From contig QZKZ01000049.1 in NCBI GenBank assembly GCA_004796465.1, forward strand, positions 1-43,161: a DNA stretch of 43,161 nt, in the 5' to 3' direction. The notes beneath the pieces were generated by a model. That model saw nothing but the letters and a program-made list of their open reading frames with translations, did no database searches and was not told the origin of the DNA. Below, in pieces: positions 25,617 to 32,417 of this stretch. The translations under genes were made by a program, and so were the position numbers. Within the stretch, counting starts at the first letter, position 1. Each line of letters starts with the position of its first letter. Origin of the DNA: Desulfovibrio sp. GTDB lineage: Bacteria; Desulfobacterota; Desulfovibrionia; Desulfovibrionales; Desulfovibrionaceae.

Positions 25617-26513
25617 ATGAACGGACCCTACGATTCTTACATGCACATGGCCCTGGAACAGGCGCGCCAAAGCTTGAAACAGGGCAACCATGGTTTTGGC
25701 GCAGTCATCGTCAGAGACGGGGAAGTCGTGGCAAAAGCCCACGACACGGAAGAAACCACCCAGGACTGCACTGCGCACGCAGAAATGAACGCCATCCGCT
25801 TGGCGTCGAAAAAACTCGGCAAGGATCTGTCGGGCTGCGTCTTGGTTTCAACGCACGAACCTTGCCCCATGTGCGCCACGGCAATCGTGTGGTCCAAACT
25901 GTCGGGGGTGGTTTTTGGCTATGCCATTGCCGACGCCATCAAAGAGGGCAGGAAGCGTATTGCCCTCTATTGCGATGAGATGTTTGCCAGGGCCAACACG
26001 GACATCTCCCTTCAACACGGAATCCTCAAGGAAGAATGTGCGCTCTTGTACAACCGTTGGGTCAGAAAGGAAGTCGCCAAACTGCGTGACGCTTCTGACG
26101 AGGACTTTTCAAAATACAACGAGGAGTTGGCTGTAAGGCGTTTGCAATGGTTTCGCGAACATAAGGACAAGTATCTTGATGTATGTGACTCGCTTCTGAT
26201 GGCTGCATATGAATTTTTAATTGATAAGCTCGGAGCAAAAAAAGAAGAAATGCCGATTGTGGAGAAAAGTGAGAATAAAATAGTATTTCATTCCATGAAT
26301 TTTTGTCCTACCCTCGAAGCCTGCAAGATACTTGATCTTGATACGCGCCACGTATGTAAGAGTTGCAATGAAGAGGCTACGGATAGACTCGTCAAACAGG
26401 TGCATCCTTCACTTCGATTCTCTCGTAACTATAGCAAGCTTCGCCCCTTTTCGCCGTATTGTGAAGAGTCAATAACAATTGTCGCCGACGAGATGGATCT
26501 GGAAGAACAATGA
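25617..26513 (+). CDS. Nucleoside-type deaminase with Cys-rich C-terminal domain
   Basis: 298 aa. Residues 1-150 are a zinc deaminase of the cytidine/guanine/tRNA-adenosine deaminase fold: CTAHAEMNAI (His54, Glu56) and EPCPMCATAI (Cys83, Cys86). Residues 150-298 match nothing I can name; they hold Cys190, 230, 236, 247, 250 and 282, with CPTLEAC, CKSCNEE and LRPFSPYCEE segments that could bind metal or a cluster. The ATG at 25617 follows the upstream stop; the frame is open further left only over the 4Fe-4S gene. Substrate unknown. Confidence 0.8.
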   Translation: MNGPYDSYMHMALEQARQSLKQGNHGFGAVIVRDGEVVAKAHDTEETTQDCTAHAEMNAIRLASKKLGKDLSGCVLVSTHEPCPMCATAIVWSKLSGVVFGYAIADAIKEGRKRIALYCDEMFARANTDISLQHGILKEECALLYNRWVRKEVAKLRDASDEDFSKYNEELAVRRLQWFREHKDKYLDVCDSLLMAAYEFLIDKLGAKKEEMPIVEKSENKIVFHSMNFCPTLEACKILDLDTRHVCKSCNEEATDRLVKQVHPSLRFSRNYSKLRPFSPYCEESITIVADEMDLEEQ

Positions 26514-26923
26514 TCGAAGGTCTCAGCCATATAACCTTTGTAGTGAGCGATCTTGAGCGAGCAGGCGAGTTCCTGAAGAGCATCTTTGACGCCGAAGAGA
26601 TGTACGCCAGCGGAGAGGACACTTTTTCCATCGCTCCGGAACGTTTCTACCTGGTTGCGGGCATTTGGATCGCGATCATGCAAGGCGAGCCACTTACAGA
26701 GAAGACCTACAACCATGTGGCCCTGAAGATTCCGGACAACAGCTTCGAAAAATATGAGCGGCGGGTCCGCGAGTCAGGCCTGGAGTTCCGCGTGAGCCGC
26801 CCCAGAGTCGAGGGCGAGGGCCGCTCCCTCTACTTTTACGACCACGACAACCACCTCTTTGAGTTGCATACGGGCACGCTGAGCGAGCGGCTGGAGGCGT
26901 ATGAGCGCCTTGGCCGGGAGTAG
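26510..26923 (+). CDS. fosX: Fosfomycin resistance hydrolase FosX
   Basis: 137 aa, vicinal-oxygen-chelate (glyoxalase) fold. FosX adds water to the epoxide of fosfomycin with a Mn(II) centre. The metal ligands His7, His69 and Glu118 and the catalytic base Glu44 all fall at the residue numbers known for FosX. RPRVEGEGRSLYFYDHDNHLFELHTGTL is nearly the family consensus. Glu44 favours hydrolase over the thiol-transferring FosA and FosB. Starts within the deaminase stop (ATGA overlap), so the two are co-translated. Confidence 0.9.
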   Translation: MIEGLSHITFVVSDLERAGEFLKSIFDAEEMYASGEDTFSIAPERFYLVAGIWIAIMQGEPLTEKTYNHVALKIPDNSFEKYERRVRESGLEFRVSRPRVEGEGRSLYFYDHDNHLFELHTGTLSERLEAYERLGRE

Positions 26924-26954
26924 GTCGTCACACGCTTGGACCTAACGCCGGGTT

Positions 26955-27422
26955 TCATCCATTCATTTCGGCAACGACCTCGGCCAGGCGATTCTCGTAG
27001 TGTTCGGTGTGCACGCGAAGATGCCGGTAATAATCCTCGACCAGGAACTCCAGAGTTTGCTTGCCCTGTGAAGTGTTCCACGAATTATTGAGGGCAGAGT
27101 CCGGCGTTGTCTTGGTAAGGTGCAGGAGCAGCGTGTTGTAACTCGACCAAAGGGCCTTGAGCGCGGGAAAGTCGCAGGCGTCGTACCCCTGGGCCGCGAC
27201 CCAAGGTTCCGCGTCATACCCAGGGAAGTGGTCAAGATCGCCCAGGCGCAACCGGGCAAAACGCTGATGGTTGTTGCTCGCGGAGTCGATGAGATGGCCC
27301 ACGATCTCGGCCAGGGTCCAGGCGTCCGGAGCCATGCGCAAATGGACGGCTTGATCAGGCGTTGTGTCCAGCAACTGCTGAAAGTCCTGCACGGCTTGTT
27401 CCGCTTCCCTGATGTTCATCAT
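26955..27422 (-). CDS. DinB superfamily protein
   Basis: 155 aa, four-helix-bundle DinB/YfiT-like fold: WTLAEIVGHLIDSASNN in the first half and YYRHLRVHTEHYENRL near the end supply the three metal-binding His. Members include thiol-dependent transferases (mycothiol or bacillithiol) and proteins of unknown activity. Start at a double ATG (27422/27419) with GAGG upstream. Convergent with fosX, 31 bases apart. Confidence 0.85.
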   Translation of the reverse strand: MMNIREAEQAVQDFQQLLDTTPDQAVHLRMAPDAWTLAEIVGHLIDSASNNHQRFARLRLGDLDHFPGYDAEPWVAAQGYDACDFPALKALWSSYNTLLLHLTKTTPDSALNNSWNTSQGKQTLEFLVEDYYRHLRVHTEHYENRLAEVVAEMNG

Positions 27423-27561
27423 GGCGAGACCTCGTAATGAAATATTCGCTGCAGTCAAGGCAGCCGGTATTTCTTGAGTTGGTTCTTGATGTCCATTCCC
27501 GCCTTGAACCCGAATCCCATCTTGAACCGGCAAAGGCCTTTTCAAGGTCGTTGTCGGGTCC

Positions 27562-27957
27562 TCAGGCGTCCCTTCCCATGGGGTACACATAATTCTTATG
27601 CGCTTGGTACGCAAAATATATGAGGCTCAGGGTCATCCACCCGTTGAAAAAGGGCCTGCCCACAAAAGGGGTTTTCCCAAACCAAACCAGCACCAGGGGA
27701 AAGAGGTTCAGGGCCGCGAACCCCATGATGAAAACATAGGACAGCTTTCGATACAACAAAGACCACAGGGTGAGCATGAGCCACACCACACCGAGACCGG
27801 CAACAGCATACAGCGGCATGTTTCCGGGCAAAGGAGCTTCACTCGAATCAATAAGCCGCTGAGCGCCTTCCGACTCAAAGACAATCTTAAAGAGAATTTG
27901 CATGACGCATAAAACAACAACTGCTCGGGCTTCCATGGGGAGAGTTTTCAGTTTCAT
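27562..27957 (-). CDS. Small integral membrane protein, unknown function
   Basis: 131 aa with three or four hydrophobic segments (about residues 11-27, 49-68, 73-93, 104-118) and a short basic N-terminus (MKLKTLPMEAR). No family recognised; size and layout recall small DoxX-like or DUF membrane proteins. AGGAGC lies 7 bases before ATG. It is the first gene downstream of the leader at 28072-28215; DinB follows after 139 bases that hold no clear gene. Confidence 0.75.
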   Translation of the reverse strand: MKLKTLPMEARAVVVLCVMQILFKIVFESEGAQRLIDSSEAPLPGNMPLYAVAGLGVVWLMLTLWSLLYRKLSYVFIMGFAALNLFPLVLVWFGKTPFVGRPFFNGWMTLSLIYFAYQAHKNYVYPMGRDA

Positions 27958-28071
27958 GGGAAAAGCTCCTATTTCAAAGCGTTAAAGGGGGGGTGCCTGT
28001 TGAGAAGGGCGTGGCAGAGGTCTTTTAGACAGCTAGAGAGTGTTTATTCGCATATACATATGGATTTGGAG

Positions 28072-28123
28072 AAAAAAACTCCTCTTCGCCATAATGGGGA
28101 AAACTGCCTCATTTGGTGAAGAG
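28072..28123 (-). terminator. Intrinsic terminator in a leader upstream of the membrane protein
   Basis: Minus strand: CTCTTC-A-CC and AAATG pair with CATT and GG-C-GAAGAG, followed 3 bases later by seven T. TGAGGCA on the left side of the loop (28111-28105) can instead pair with TGCCTCA upstream (28156-28150), which would open the terminator stem. Confidence 0.7.
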
Positions 28124-28177
28124 CACGTGGAACATGGAGTTGATCTTGGTGAGGCAAGTGTCCAGCACCTCCTGCAT
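28109..28177 (-). CDS. Possible 22-codon leader peptide
   Basis: ATG at 28177 to TGA at 28109. Peptide begins MQEVLDTCLTK and ends FHVLFTK. It starts 3-4 bases after the predicted transcription start, so translation would be leaderless, and its stop falls within the left arm of the terminator. The close fit of promoter, ORF and terminator suggests a leader, but coding has not been shown; the transcript could also be a small RNA. Confidence 0.35.
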   Translation of the reverse strand: MQEVLDTCLTKINSMFHVLFTK

Positions 28178-28199
28178 AGGTATATGCTAATATGCCTAT
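28176..28199. promoter_or_regulatory. Palindromic operator over the leader promoter
   Basis: ATAGGTATAT / ATATGCCTAT around GCTA: 10-bp arms with a single mismatch. It covers the -10 hexamer and start region of the minus-strand promoter, an ideal place for a repressor. A related word GCATATACATATG occurs at 28050-28062. Confidence 0.55.
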
Positions 28200-28215
28200 C
28201 GCGCTCAATGGTCAA
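28187..28215 (-). promoter_or_regulatory. Sigma-70 promoter of the leader and membrane-protein unit
   Basis: TTGACC (28215-28210), 17 bases, TATTAG (28192-28187) on the minus strand. Together with the palindrome, ORF and terminator it explains most of the 370 bases between 27958 and 28327, where no ordinary gene is present. Confidence 0.65.
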
Positions 28216-28271
28216 CACAAAAAGTGATCCGAGATTCCCCTAGAGTATGAAGAGGTTACCTGTAACAAGAG

Positions 28272-28303
28272 AGGCCGAGATCCGTGTCAACGAATCGCGG
28301 CCT
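28272..28303. terminator. Terminator hairpin after the DUF2087 gene
   Basis: GGCCGAGATCCG pairs with CGAATCGCGGCC with one mismatch and one wobble. On the minus strand it lies 24 bases after the DUF2087 stop and is followed by TCTCTTGTT; on the plus strand TGCTTTTG follows. Confidence 0.55.
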
Positions 28304-28327
28304 GCTTTTGTGGGGTTTCAGGGCAAG

Positions 28328-28861
28328 CTACTGCTTGAGGTGCTCAATGAGCGCCATGGCCTCTCCCGGAGGTTGCTGCTCAATGCGCCGATATTCCCGC
28401 CCGTCCGGAGTCCGGGTAACCAGTTTCCTGTCCACGAGTTCGCGCCTGAGAAGGGCGTGATCCCCGAACAGGTGCTGGTCTTCCAGGAAATCGCTGATTT
28501 CCTGTTCATTGAGAGACACCTTGGCTGGGAGCCGGGACCACATCACCCACAAACAGAGCATGCGCTGGGTGAACTTCTTGGGCCAGCGCATCAGGCGGCC
28601 CTGGCTGTCAAAGAACCGGGCCAACCGCTTGACCAGTTTGTAGTCGATCTCAATGGGCTGCGGCCTGGGCGTGTTGATGTTCTCGCGGGCCTGGTGCTGG
28701 GCGCGGAAGTGCTGGAAGTTGCGGAATCCGCCTGACTTGGCCAGAAGATTCAGCAACTCCACATGGCTGGGCACGCTGTCCCGATTCTGGAGTTGTTGCC
28801 GCAGGGAACGGGTAAAACTGGAGATATCGCCCACAACAAAGGGCAAAGGGGTTTTGGACAT
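28328..28861 (-). CDS. DUF2087 domain protein
   Basis: 177 aa. The C-terminal 95 residues match DUF2087: FFDSQGRLMRWPKKFTQR, SLNEQEISDFL, and DHALLRRELVDRKLVTRTPDGREYRR, a winged-helix-like pattern. The N-terminal 60 residues (SHVELLNLLAKSGGFRNFQHFRAQ) recall the short helical domain paired with it in other proteins. Possibly DNA- or RNA-binding; function unknown. GAGG about 8 bases before ATG. Confidence 0.85.
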   Translation of the reverse strand: MSKTPLPFVVGDISSFTRSLRQQLQNRDSVPSHVELLNLLAKSGGFRNFQHFRAQHQARENINTPRPQPIEIDYKLVKRLARFFDSQGRLMRWPKKFTQRMLCLWVMWSRLPAKVSLNEQEISDFLEDQHLFGDHALLRRELVDRKLVTRTPDGREYRRIEQQPPGEAMALIEHLKQ

Positions 28862-29078
28862 GACATATCCTCGCTCTCGCGCCTACCTTGGAGGGATTGT
28901 CAGTGGCCGCCGGCTTCCGACTCGGCACGGGGCAAGGAGTCGAAGGGGAAGGATACGGGCAGGTTTAGCTCTCCCAGGGGGAGCGGCGGCGCCTCGGTGA
29001 ACTGCTGACCGGGCCGTGTCATACCCCAGCGCTTCAGTCCTGGCAACCAAGGATATTTCCATTTCCCGCGAAAAAGTG

Positions 29079-29109
29079 TTGACTTCGAGCATACTCCAAC
29101 TTGTACGCT
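29079..29109 (+). promoter_or_regulatory. MerR-type promoter with 19-bp spacer
   Basis: TTGACT, 19 bases, TACGCT. The spacer holds the dyad TTCGAG-catACTCCAA. MerR-family activators bind such dyads and twist an over-long spacer so that polymerase can open it. It lies 39 bases before the merR-type gene, so autoregulation is likely. Confidence 0.75.
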
Positions 29110-29147
29110 GCAGATCTCGTACAGCTTTCAGCAAAGAGGAGCAGGCC

Positions 29148-29531
29148 ATGACCATCAGCGAGGCCGCGCAACACTTGGGAGTTTCGGCCCACACCTTGCG
29201 CTACTATGAAAAAATCGGACTTATCCGGCACGTGGAGCGGGCTGGAGGCAGGCGCGTGTACACGAGCCAGGACATGGCCTGGCTGGAATTCATCATGCGG
29301 CTCAAGGTCACGGCCATGCCCTTGGCCCGGATCAAGAAAATCGCGGACCTTCGGTATCAGGGCGACGCCACCATGGATGAGCGCAAGGCCATGCTGCTCT
29401 CCCATCGCGAAAACCTGAAAGCGGAAATCGTCAAACTCCAGGGCCATCTTCATGCTCTGGACCGGAAAATCGACGACTATACGGCCCTACAGCAACAACG
29501 TGAACAAAGAGAAACAGGAGAAAACACATGA
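29148..29531 (+). CDS. MerR family transcriptional regulator
   Basis: 127 aa. Winged-helix HTH with SEAAQHLGVSAHTLRYYEKIGLI at residues 4-26 and RRVYTSQDMAWLEFI; a C-terminal coiled coil (about 80-120) for dimerisation. There is no Cys-rich metal loop, so it belongs with the AdhR/NmlR-like or small-molecule sensors rather than MerR sensu stricto. ATG at 29148 with AGAGGAG upstream; the frame is open 44 codons earlier, across the promoter. Overlaps the next gene by four bases (ATGA). Confidence 0.9.
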   Translation: MTISEAAQHLGVSAHTLRYYEKIGLIRHVERAGGRRVYTSQDMAWLEFIMRLKVTAMPLARIKKIADLRYQGDATMDERKAMLLSHRENLKAEIVKLQGHLHALDRKIDDYTALQQQREQRETGENT

Positions 29532-29899
29532 CCAGATATGAACAGGGATGGAACAAGCTGGAGGAAATCGACGGCCAAGCCGGGGTGAACGTGGTGGAAA
29601 GCCTCAAGGACATTGCCCCGGATTTTGTTGAGTACCTCATTGAGTTTCCCTTTGGGGACATCTATTCCCGGCCCGGGCTGGACCTCAAGTCCCGCGAGGT
29701 GGCCACCATTGCCGCCTTGACCGCCATGGGCACGGCCGCGCCCCAGCTCAAGGTGCACATCCACGCGGGACTCAATGTGGGCTTGAGCCGCGAGGAAATC
29801 ATCGAGGTCATCATGCAGATGGCTGTGTACGCGGGGTTTCCCGCAGCGCTCAACGGAATATTCGCGGCCAAGGAGGTCTTTGCCGAGCACGATGAATAG
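29528..29899 (+). CDS. Carboxymuconolactone decarboxylase family protein
   Basis: 123 aa, single CMD/AhpD-fold domain: SREVATIAALTAMGTAAPQLKVHIHAGLNVG and EEIIEVIMQMAVYAGFPAALN. There is no CxxC redox pair, so it is not an AhpD-type peroxidase partner; it resembles the decarboxylase subunit group. Pairing of an AdhR-like MerR with a CMD protein is common in bacteria and suggests response to reactive aldehydes or related compounds (inference). Translation is coupled to the regulator. Confidence 0.88.
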   Translation: MTRYEQGWNKLEEIDGQAGVNVVESLKDIAPDFVEYLIEFPFGDIYSRPGLDLKSREVATIAALTAMGTAAPQLKVHIHAGLNVGLSREEIIEVIMQMAVYAGFPAALNGIFAAKEVFAEHDE

Positions 29900-29947
29900 C
29901 TGCCGGCGGGAAGGCCGGTCCTGGATTTTGACCGGCTGCATGGGGCG

Positions 29948-29976
29948 TTGCGCCGCGCCTGGGTTGAGGATATAGC
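29948..29976 (+). promoter_or_regulatory. Sigma-70 promoter of ppiB
   Basis: TTGCGC, 17 bases, TATAGC, ending 59 bases before the ppiB ATG. Moderate match in both hexamers and correct spacing. Confidence 0.5.
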
Positions 29977-30035
29977 AGGGTGGCGTTCCCCACGGAACGC
30001 TGCCGTATCAATACTGAAACCTACAGGGAGATCCC

Positions 30036-30542
30036 ATGAGCAATCCCCATGTGTTGCTGGAAACCAGCGAAGGCGACATCCTGCTGGAGCTGTATCCGGA
30101 CAAGGCCCCGGTCACGGTGGAGAATTTCCTCCAGTACGTGGATGACGGCCACTACAACGAGACCATCTTCCACCGGGTGATCCGCAACTTCATGATCCAG
30201 GGCGGTGGATTCGACCCGGACATGAACCAGAAATCCACCCGGGACACCATCATCAACGAAGCGGACAACGGCTTGAAGAACGACAAGGGCACCATTGCCA
30301 TGGCCCGCACCTTCGAGCCCCATTCGGCCAGCTCCCAGTTCTTTATCAATGCCCAGGACAACCCTGGCCTGAACTTCCGCTCCAAGGACGAGGAAGGCTG
30401 GGGCTACTGCGTGTTCGGCAAGGTGATCGAGGGCGAGGACATCGTCAAGAAGATCAACTGGAAGGTGACCACCAACCGCGCGGGCCACGCTGACGTGCCC
30501 AAGGAAAACATCGAGATCGTCACTGCCCGGCGCTTCGAGTAG
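30036..30542 (+). CDS. ppiB: Peptidyl-prolyl cis-trans isomerase (cyclophilin, PpiB type)
   Basis: 168 aa, cytoplasmic: no signal peptide. Active-site signature FHRVIRNFMIQGGGF (His, Arg, Phe, Gln of cyclophilins), AMARTFEPHSASSQFFIN, and the FGKVIEG region. Assists proline isomerisation in folding. Its stop lies within an inverted repeat. Confidence 0.96.
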   Translation: MSNPHVLLETSEGDILLELYPDKAPVTVENFLQYVDDGHYNETIFHRVIRNFMIQGGGFDPDMNQKSTRDTIINEADNGLKNDKGTIAMARTFEPHSASSQFFINAQDNPGLNFRSKDEEGWGYCVFGKVIEGEDIVKKINWKVTTNRAGHADVPKENIEIVTARRFE

Positions 30543-30552
30543 CACCGGGCAG
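30523..30552. terminator. Inverted repeat at the end of ppiB
   Basis: CTGCCCGG / CCGGGCAG, 8-bp perfect arms and a 14-base centre, spanning the ppiB stop. It lies between convergent ppiB and the membrane-protein gene. No U-tract, so its role in termination is uncertain. Confidence 0.35.
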
Positions 30553-30563
30553 CGCAAGCCGAT

Positions 30564-31193
30564 TTATTCAGCGTCAGGCGCCTCGGGCTTTGGGTCCGGG
30601 GCGCTTTCTTGTTCTGGTTCGGGCTCGGGTTCCGGGGCTGGCTCAGGCGGGGCCGGTGCTGCCTCGGGCTGTTCCTCGGACGGATCATCGGGCTGTCCAT
30701 CAGACATATCATCGGGTTGGGGCGCGCGGTTGTGGGCGCAGGTGAAATGGCGGCAGCGCGTGCATTCAAAGCGCATCATGGTGATCATGAGCACGGCGAT
30801 GCCCAAAAGGTAGAACACCAGCAGCTCCCAGACATCAATGAGCCAGTACACAGGGAACAGGATCGACACGAACAAGAGCAGGTTCACGCCAATCTTTTCC
30901 AGCAGGTTCTGGCGGTGGGGCCGGGCCTTGTACACCGGGGGCACGGCCCAAATGAAGTGGCATTGGGTCTTGCCGTTGTAGGCCCCGTAGTGCGGGCAGT
31001 GGGTGCACAGCAGCCGGTAGACCAGGGCCATGTGCAGGGATATCCAAGCAATATAGGGAATGAGCATCCAGGGATTGGTGTGGATGAAGCCCATGATCGC
31101 GGCGAACAGCGGCACGGCCGTGAACAGCTTGAAGTAGAGGAAGTCGCCGTGGGTATGGCGCTCCTTGAGGGGCGTCGTCTTGGGGCATTCCAT
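30564..31193 (-). CDS. Membrane protein with paired Cys motifs and Pro/Glu-rich tail
   Basis: 209 aa. Hydrophobic segments near residues 20-38, 42-62, 103-121 and 123-139. Cys-containing loops CTHCPHYG (after segment 2) and CTRCRHFTC (after segment 4) could bind a metal or cluster. The last 50 residues are an acidic Pro/Glu-rich repeat (PEPEPEPEQE). Not recognised; redox or metal function is only a guess. GGAG 8-9 bases before ATG. Confidence 0.7.
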   Translation of the reverse strand: MECPKTTPLKERHTHGDFLYFKLFTAVPLFAAIMGFIHTNPWMLIPYIAWISLHMALVYRLLCTHCPHYGAYNGKTQCHFIWAVPPVYKARPHRQNLLEKIGVNLLLFVSILFPVYWLIDVWELLVFYLLGIAVLMITMMRFECTRCRHFTCAHNRAPQPDDMSDGQPDDPSEEQPEAAPAPPEPAPEPEPEPEQESAPDPKPEAPDAE

Positions 31194-31335
31194 TGTCGTG
31201 CTCCGGTGTGGCGGGTTGGGGGTGAGGGCGTGAATACGCCTGCCGTGTGCGCTGATAGCACATGCGAGGGGTCGTGGGAAGGGTCGTGGTTATCCTCCTG
31301 CTCCATCACTCCTCGGCTTTTTTTCAAGATCAATG

Positions 31336-31364
31336 TTGACCTTGCCCATGGCCCGTGCTTTATT
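31336..31364 (+). promoter_or_regulatory. Sigma-70 promoter of the Gfo/Idh/MocA gene
   Basis: TTGACC, 17 bases, TTTATT, ending 52 bases before the ATG at 31417. Five of six and four of six consensus bases. It may also drive the kinase and monooxygenase genes that follow on the same strand. Confidence 0.55.
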
Positions 31365-31416
31365 CTGAGATTCTACCAAATCGTAGGAATCGCGTTGTTC
31401 CCATAAGGAGGCACCC

Positions 31417-32406
31417 ATGTCCAAAGTCCGCTGGGGCGTGCTGAGTACTGCTGACATCGGCCTGAAAAAGGTCATCCCGGCCATGCAACAAGCCGCCAAC
31501 CTCGAAGTGGTAGCCATTTGTTCCCGGAACCAGGCCAAGGCCGAGCAGGCCGCCCAGGAACTGGGCATCCCCAAGGCCTTGGGGTCCTACGAAGCCTTGC
31601 TCGGGGACCCGGACATCGACGCCGTGTACATCCCTCTGCCCAACCATATGCACGTGCCCTGGTCCAAGGAGGCGCTACGGGCGGGCAAGCACGTGCTCTG
31701 CGAAAAGCCCATCGCCCTGACCACGGCCGAGGCCCAGGAATTGGTGGACGAGGCAGCCAAGCATCCCTCGCTCAAGATCATGGAAGCCTTCATGTACCGC
31801 CACCACCCCCAATGGATCGAGGCCAAGAAGCTGGTGGATTCTGGCGGTGTGGGCGATCCCTGGACCATCCAGTCCTTTTTCTCCTATTTTAACCGCGAGG
31901 CGCACAATATCCGCAACAAGCCCGAGGCGGGCGGCGGGGCCATGATGGACATCGGCTGCTACAACATTTCCCTGTCCCGCTTCCTGTTCAACGCGGAGCC
32001 GGACAAGGTCCTGGGCGTGGTGGACAGGGATCCGGACTTTGGCACGGACCGCATGTTCACGGGCATCATGACATTCGGCAACCGAACTTCCTCGTTCACC
32101 TGCGCCACCCAACTCGAAGGCTATCAGCGGGTCAACGTGCTGGGCCCTGGCGGCAAAGTGGAGATCATGATTCCCTTCAACGCCCCGCCGGACGAACCCT
32201 GCATTGTGCACCATCAGCAGGGAGACGAGATCACGGTCTACGAGCATCCCGTATGCGATCAATACACTGTGCAAGGGGAACTCATGTCCCAAGCCATTTT
32301 GGACGACACTCCTGTGCCCACGCCCCTTGCCGACGGCGTGGCCAATATGCGGGTGTTGGAAGCGCTCATGCGCAGCGCGGATAAAGGCGGGTGGGTCGCC
32401 TTGTAG
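31417..32406 (+). CDS. Gfo/Idh/MocA family oxidoreductase
   Basis: 329 aa NAD(P)-dependent dehydrogenase of sugar or cyclitol type. N-terminal Rossmann fold (WGVLSTADIG), catalytic-region CEKPIAL with Lys97, and DIGCYN around residue 183, a variant shared with dihydrodiol and xylose dehydrogenase-like members. Substrate unknown. AAGGAGG precedes the ATG. The kinase gene begins 11 bases after its stop. Confidence 0.9.
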   Translation: MSKVRWGVLSTADIGLKKVIPAMQQAANLEVVAICSRNQAKAEQAAQELGIPKALGSYEALLGDPDIDAVYIPLPNHMHVPWSKEALRAGKHVLCEKPIALTTAEAQELVDEAAKHPSLKIMEAFMYRHHPQWIEAKKLVDSGGVGDPWTIQSFFSYFNREAHNIRNKPEAGGGAMMDIGCYNISLSRFLFNAEPDKVLGVVDRDPDFGTDRMFTGIMTFGNRTSSFTCATQLEGYQRVNVLGPGGKVEIMIPFNAPPDEPCIVHHQQGDEITVYEHPVCDQYTVQGELMSQAILDDTPVPTPLADGVANMRVLEALMRSADKGGWVAL

Positions 32407-32417
32407 GCGAAAGCAAC

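Noticed and set aside
27455-27520. 21-codon minus-strand ORF between the DinB and membrane-protein genes (MGFGFKAGMD...)
   Set aside because: Lysine-rich and protein-like but no ribosome site and too short to assign; possibly a remnant.
28040-28243. 67-codon plus-strand ORF
   Set aside because: Runs against the promoter, terminator and leader on the minus strand, and has no homology or ribosome site.
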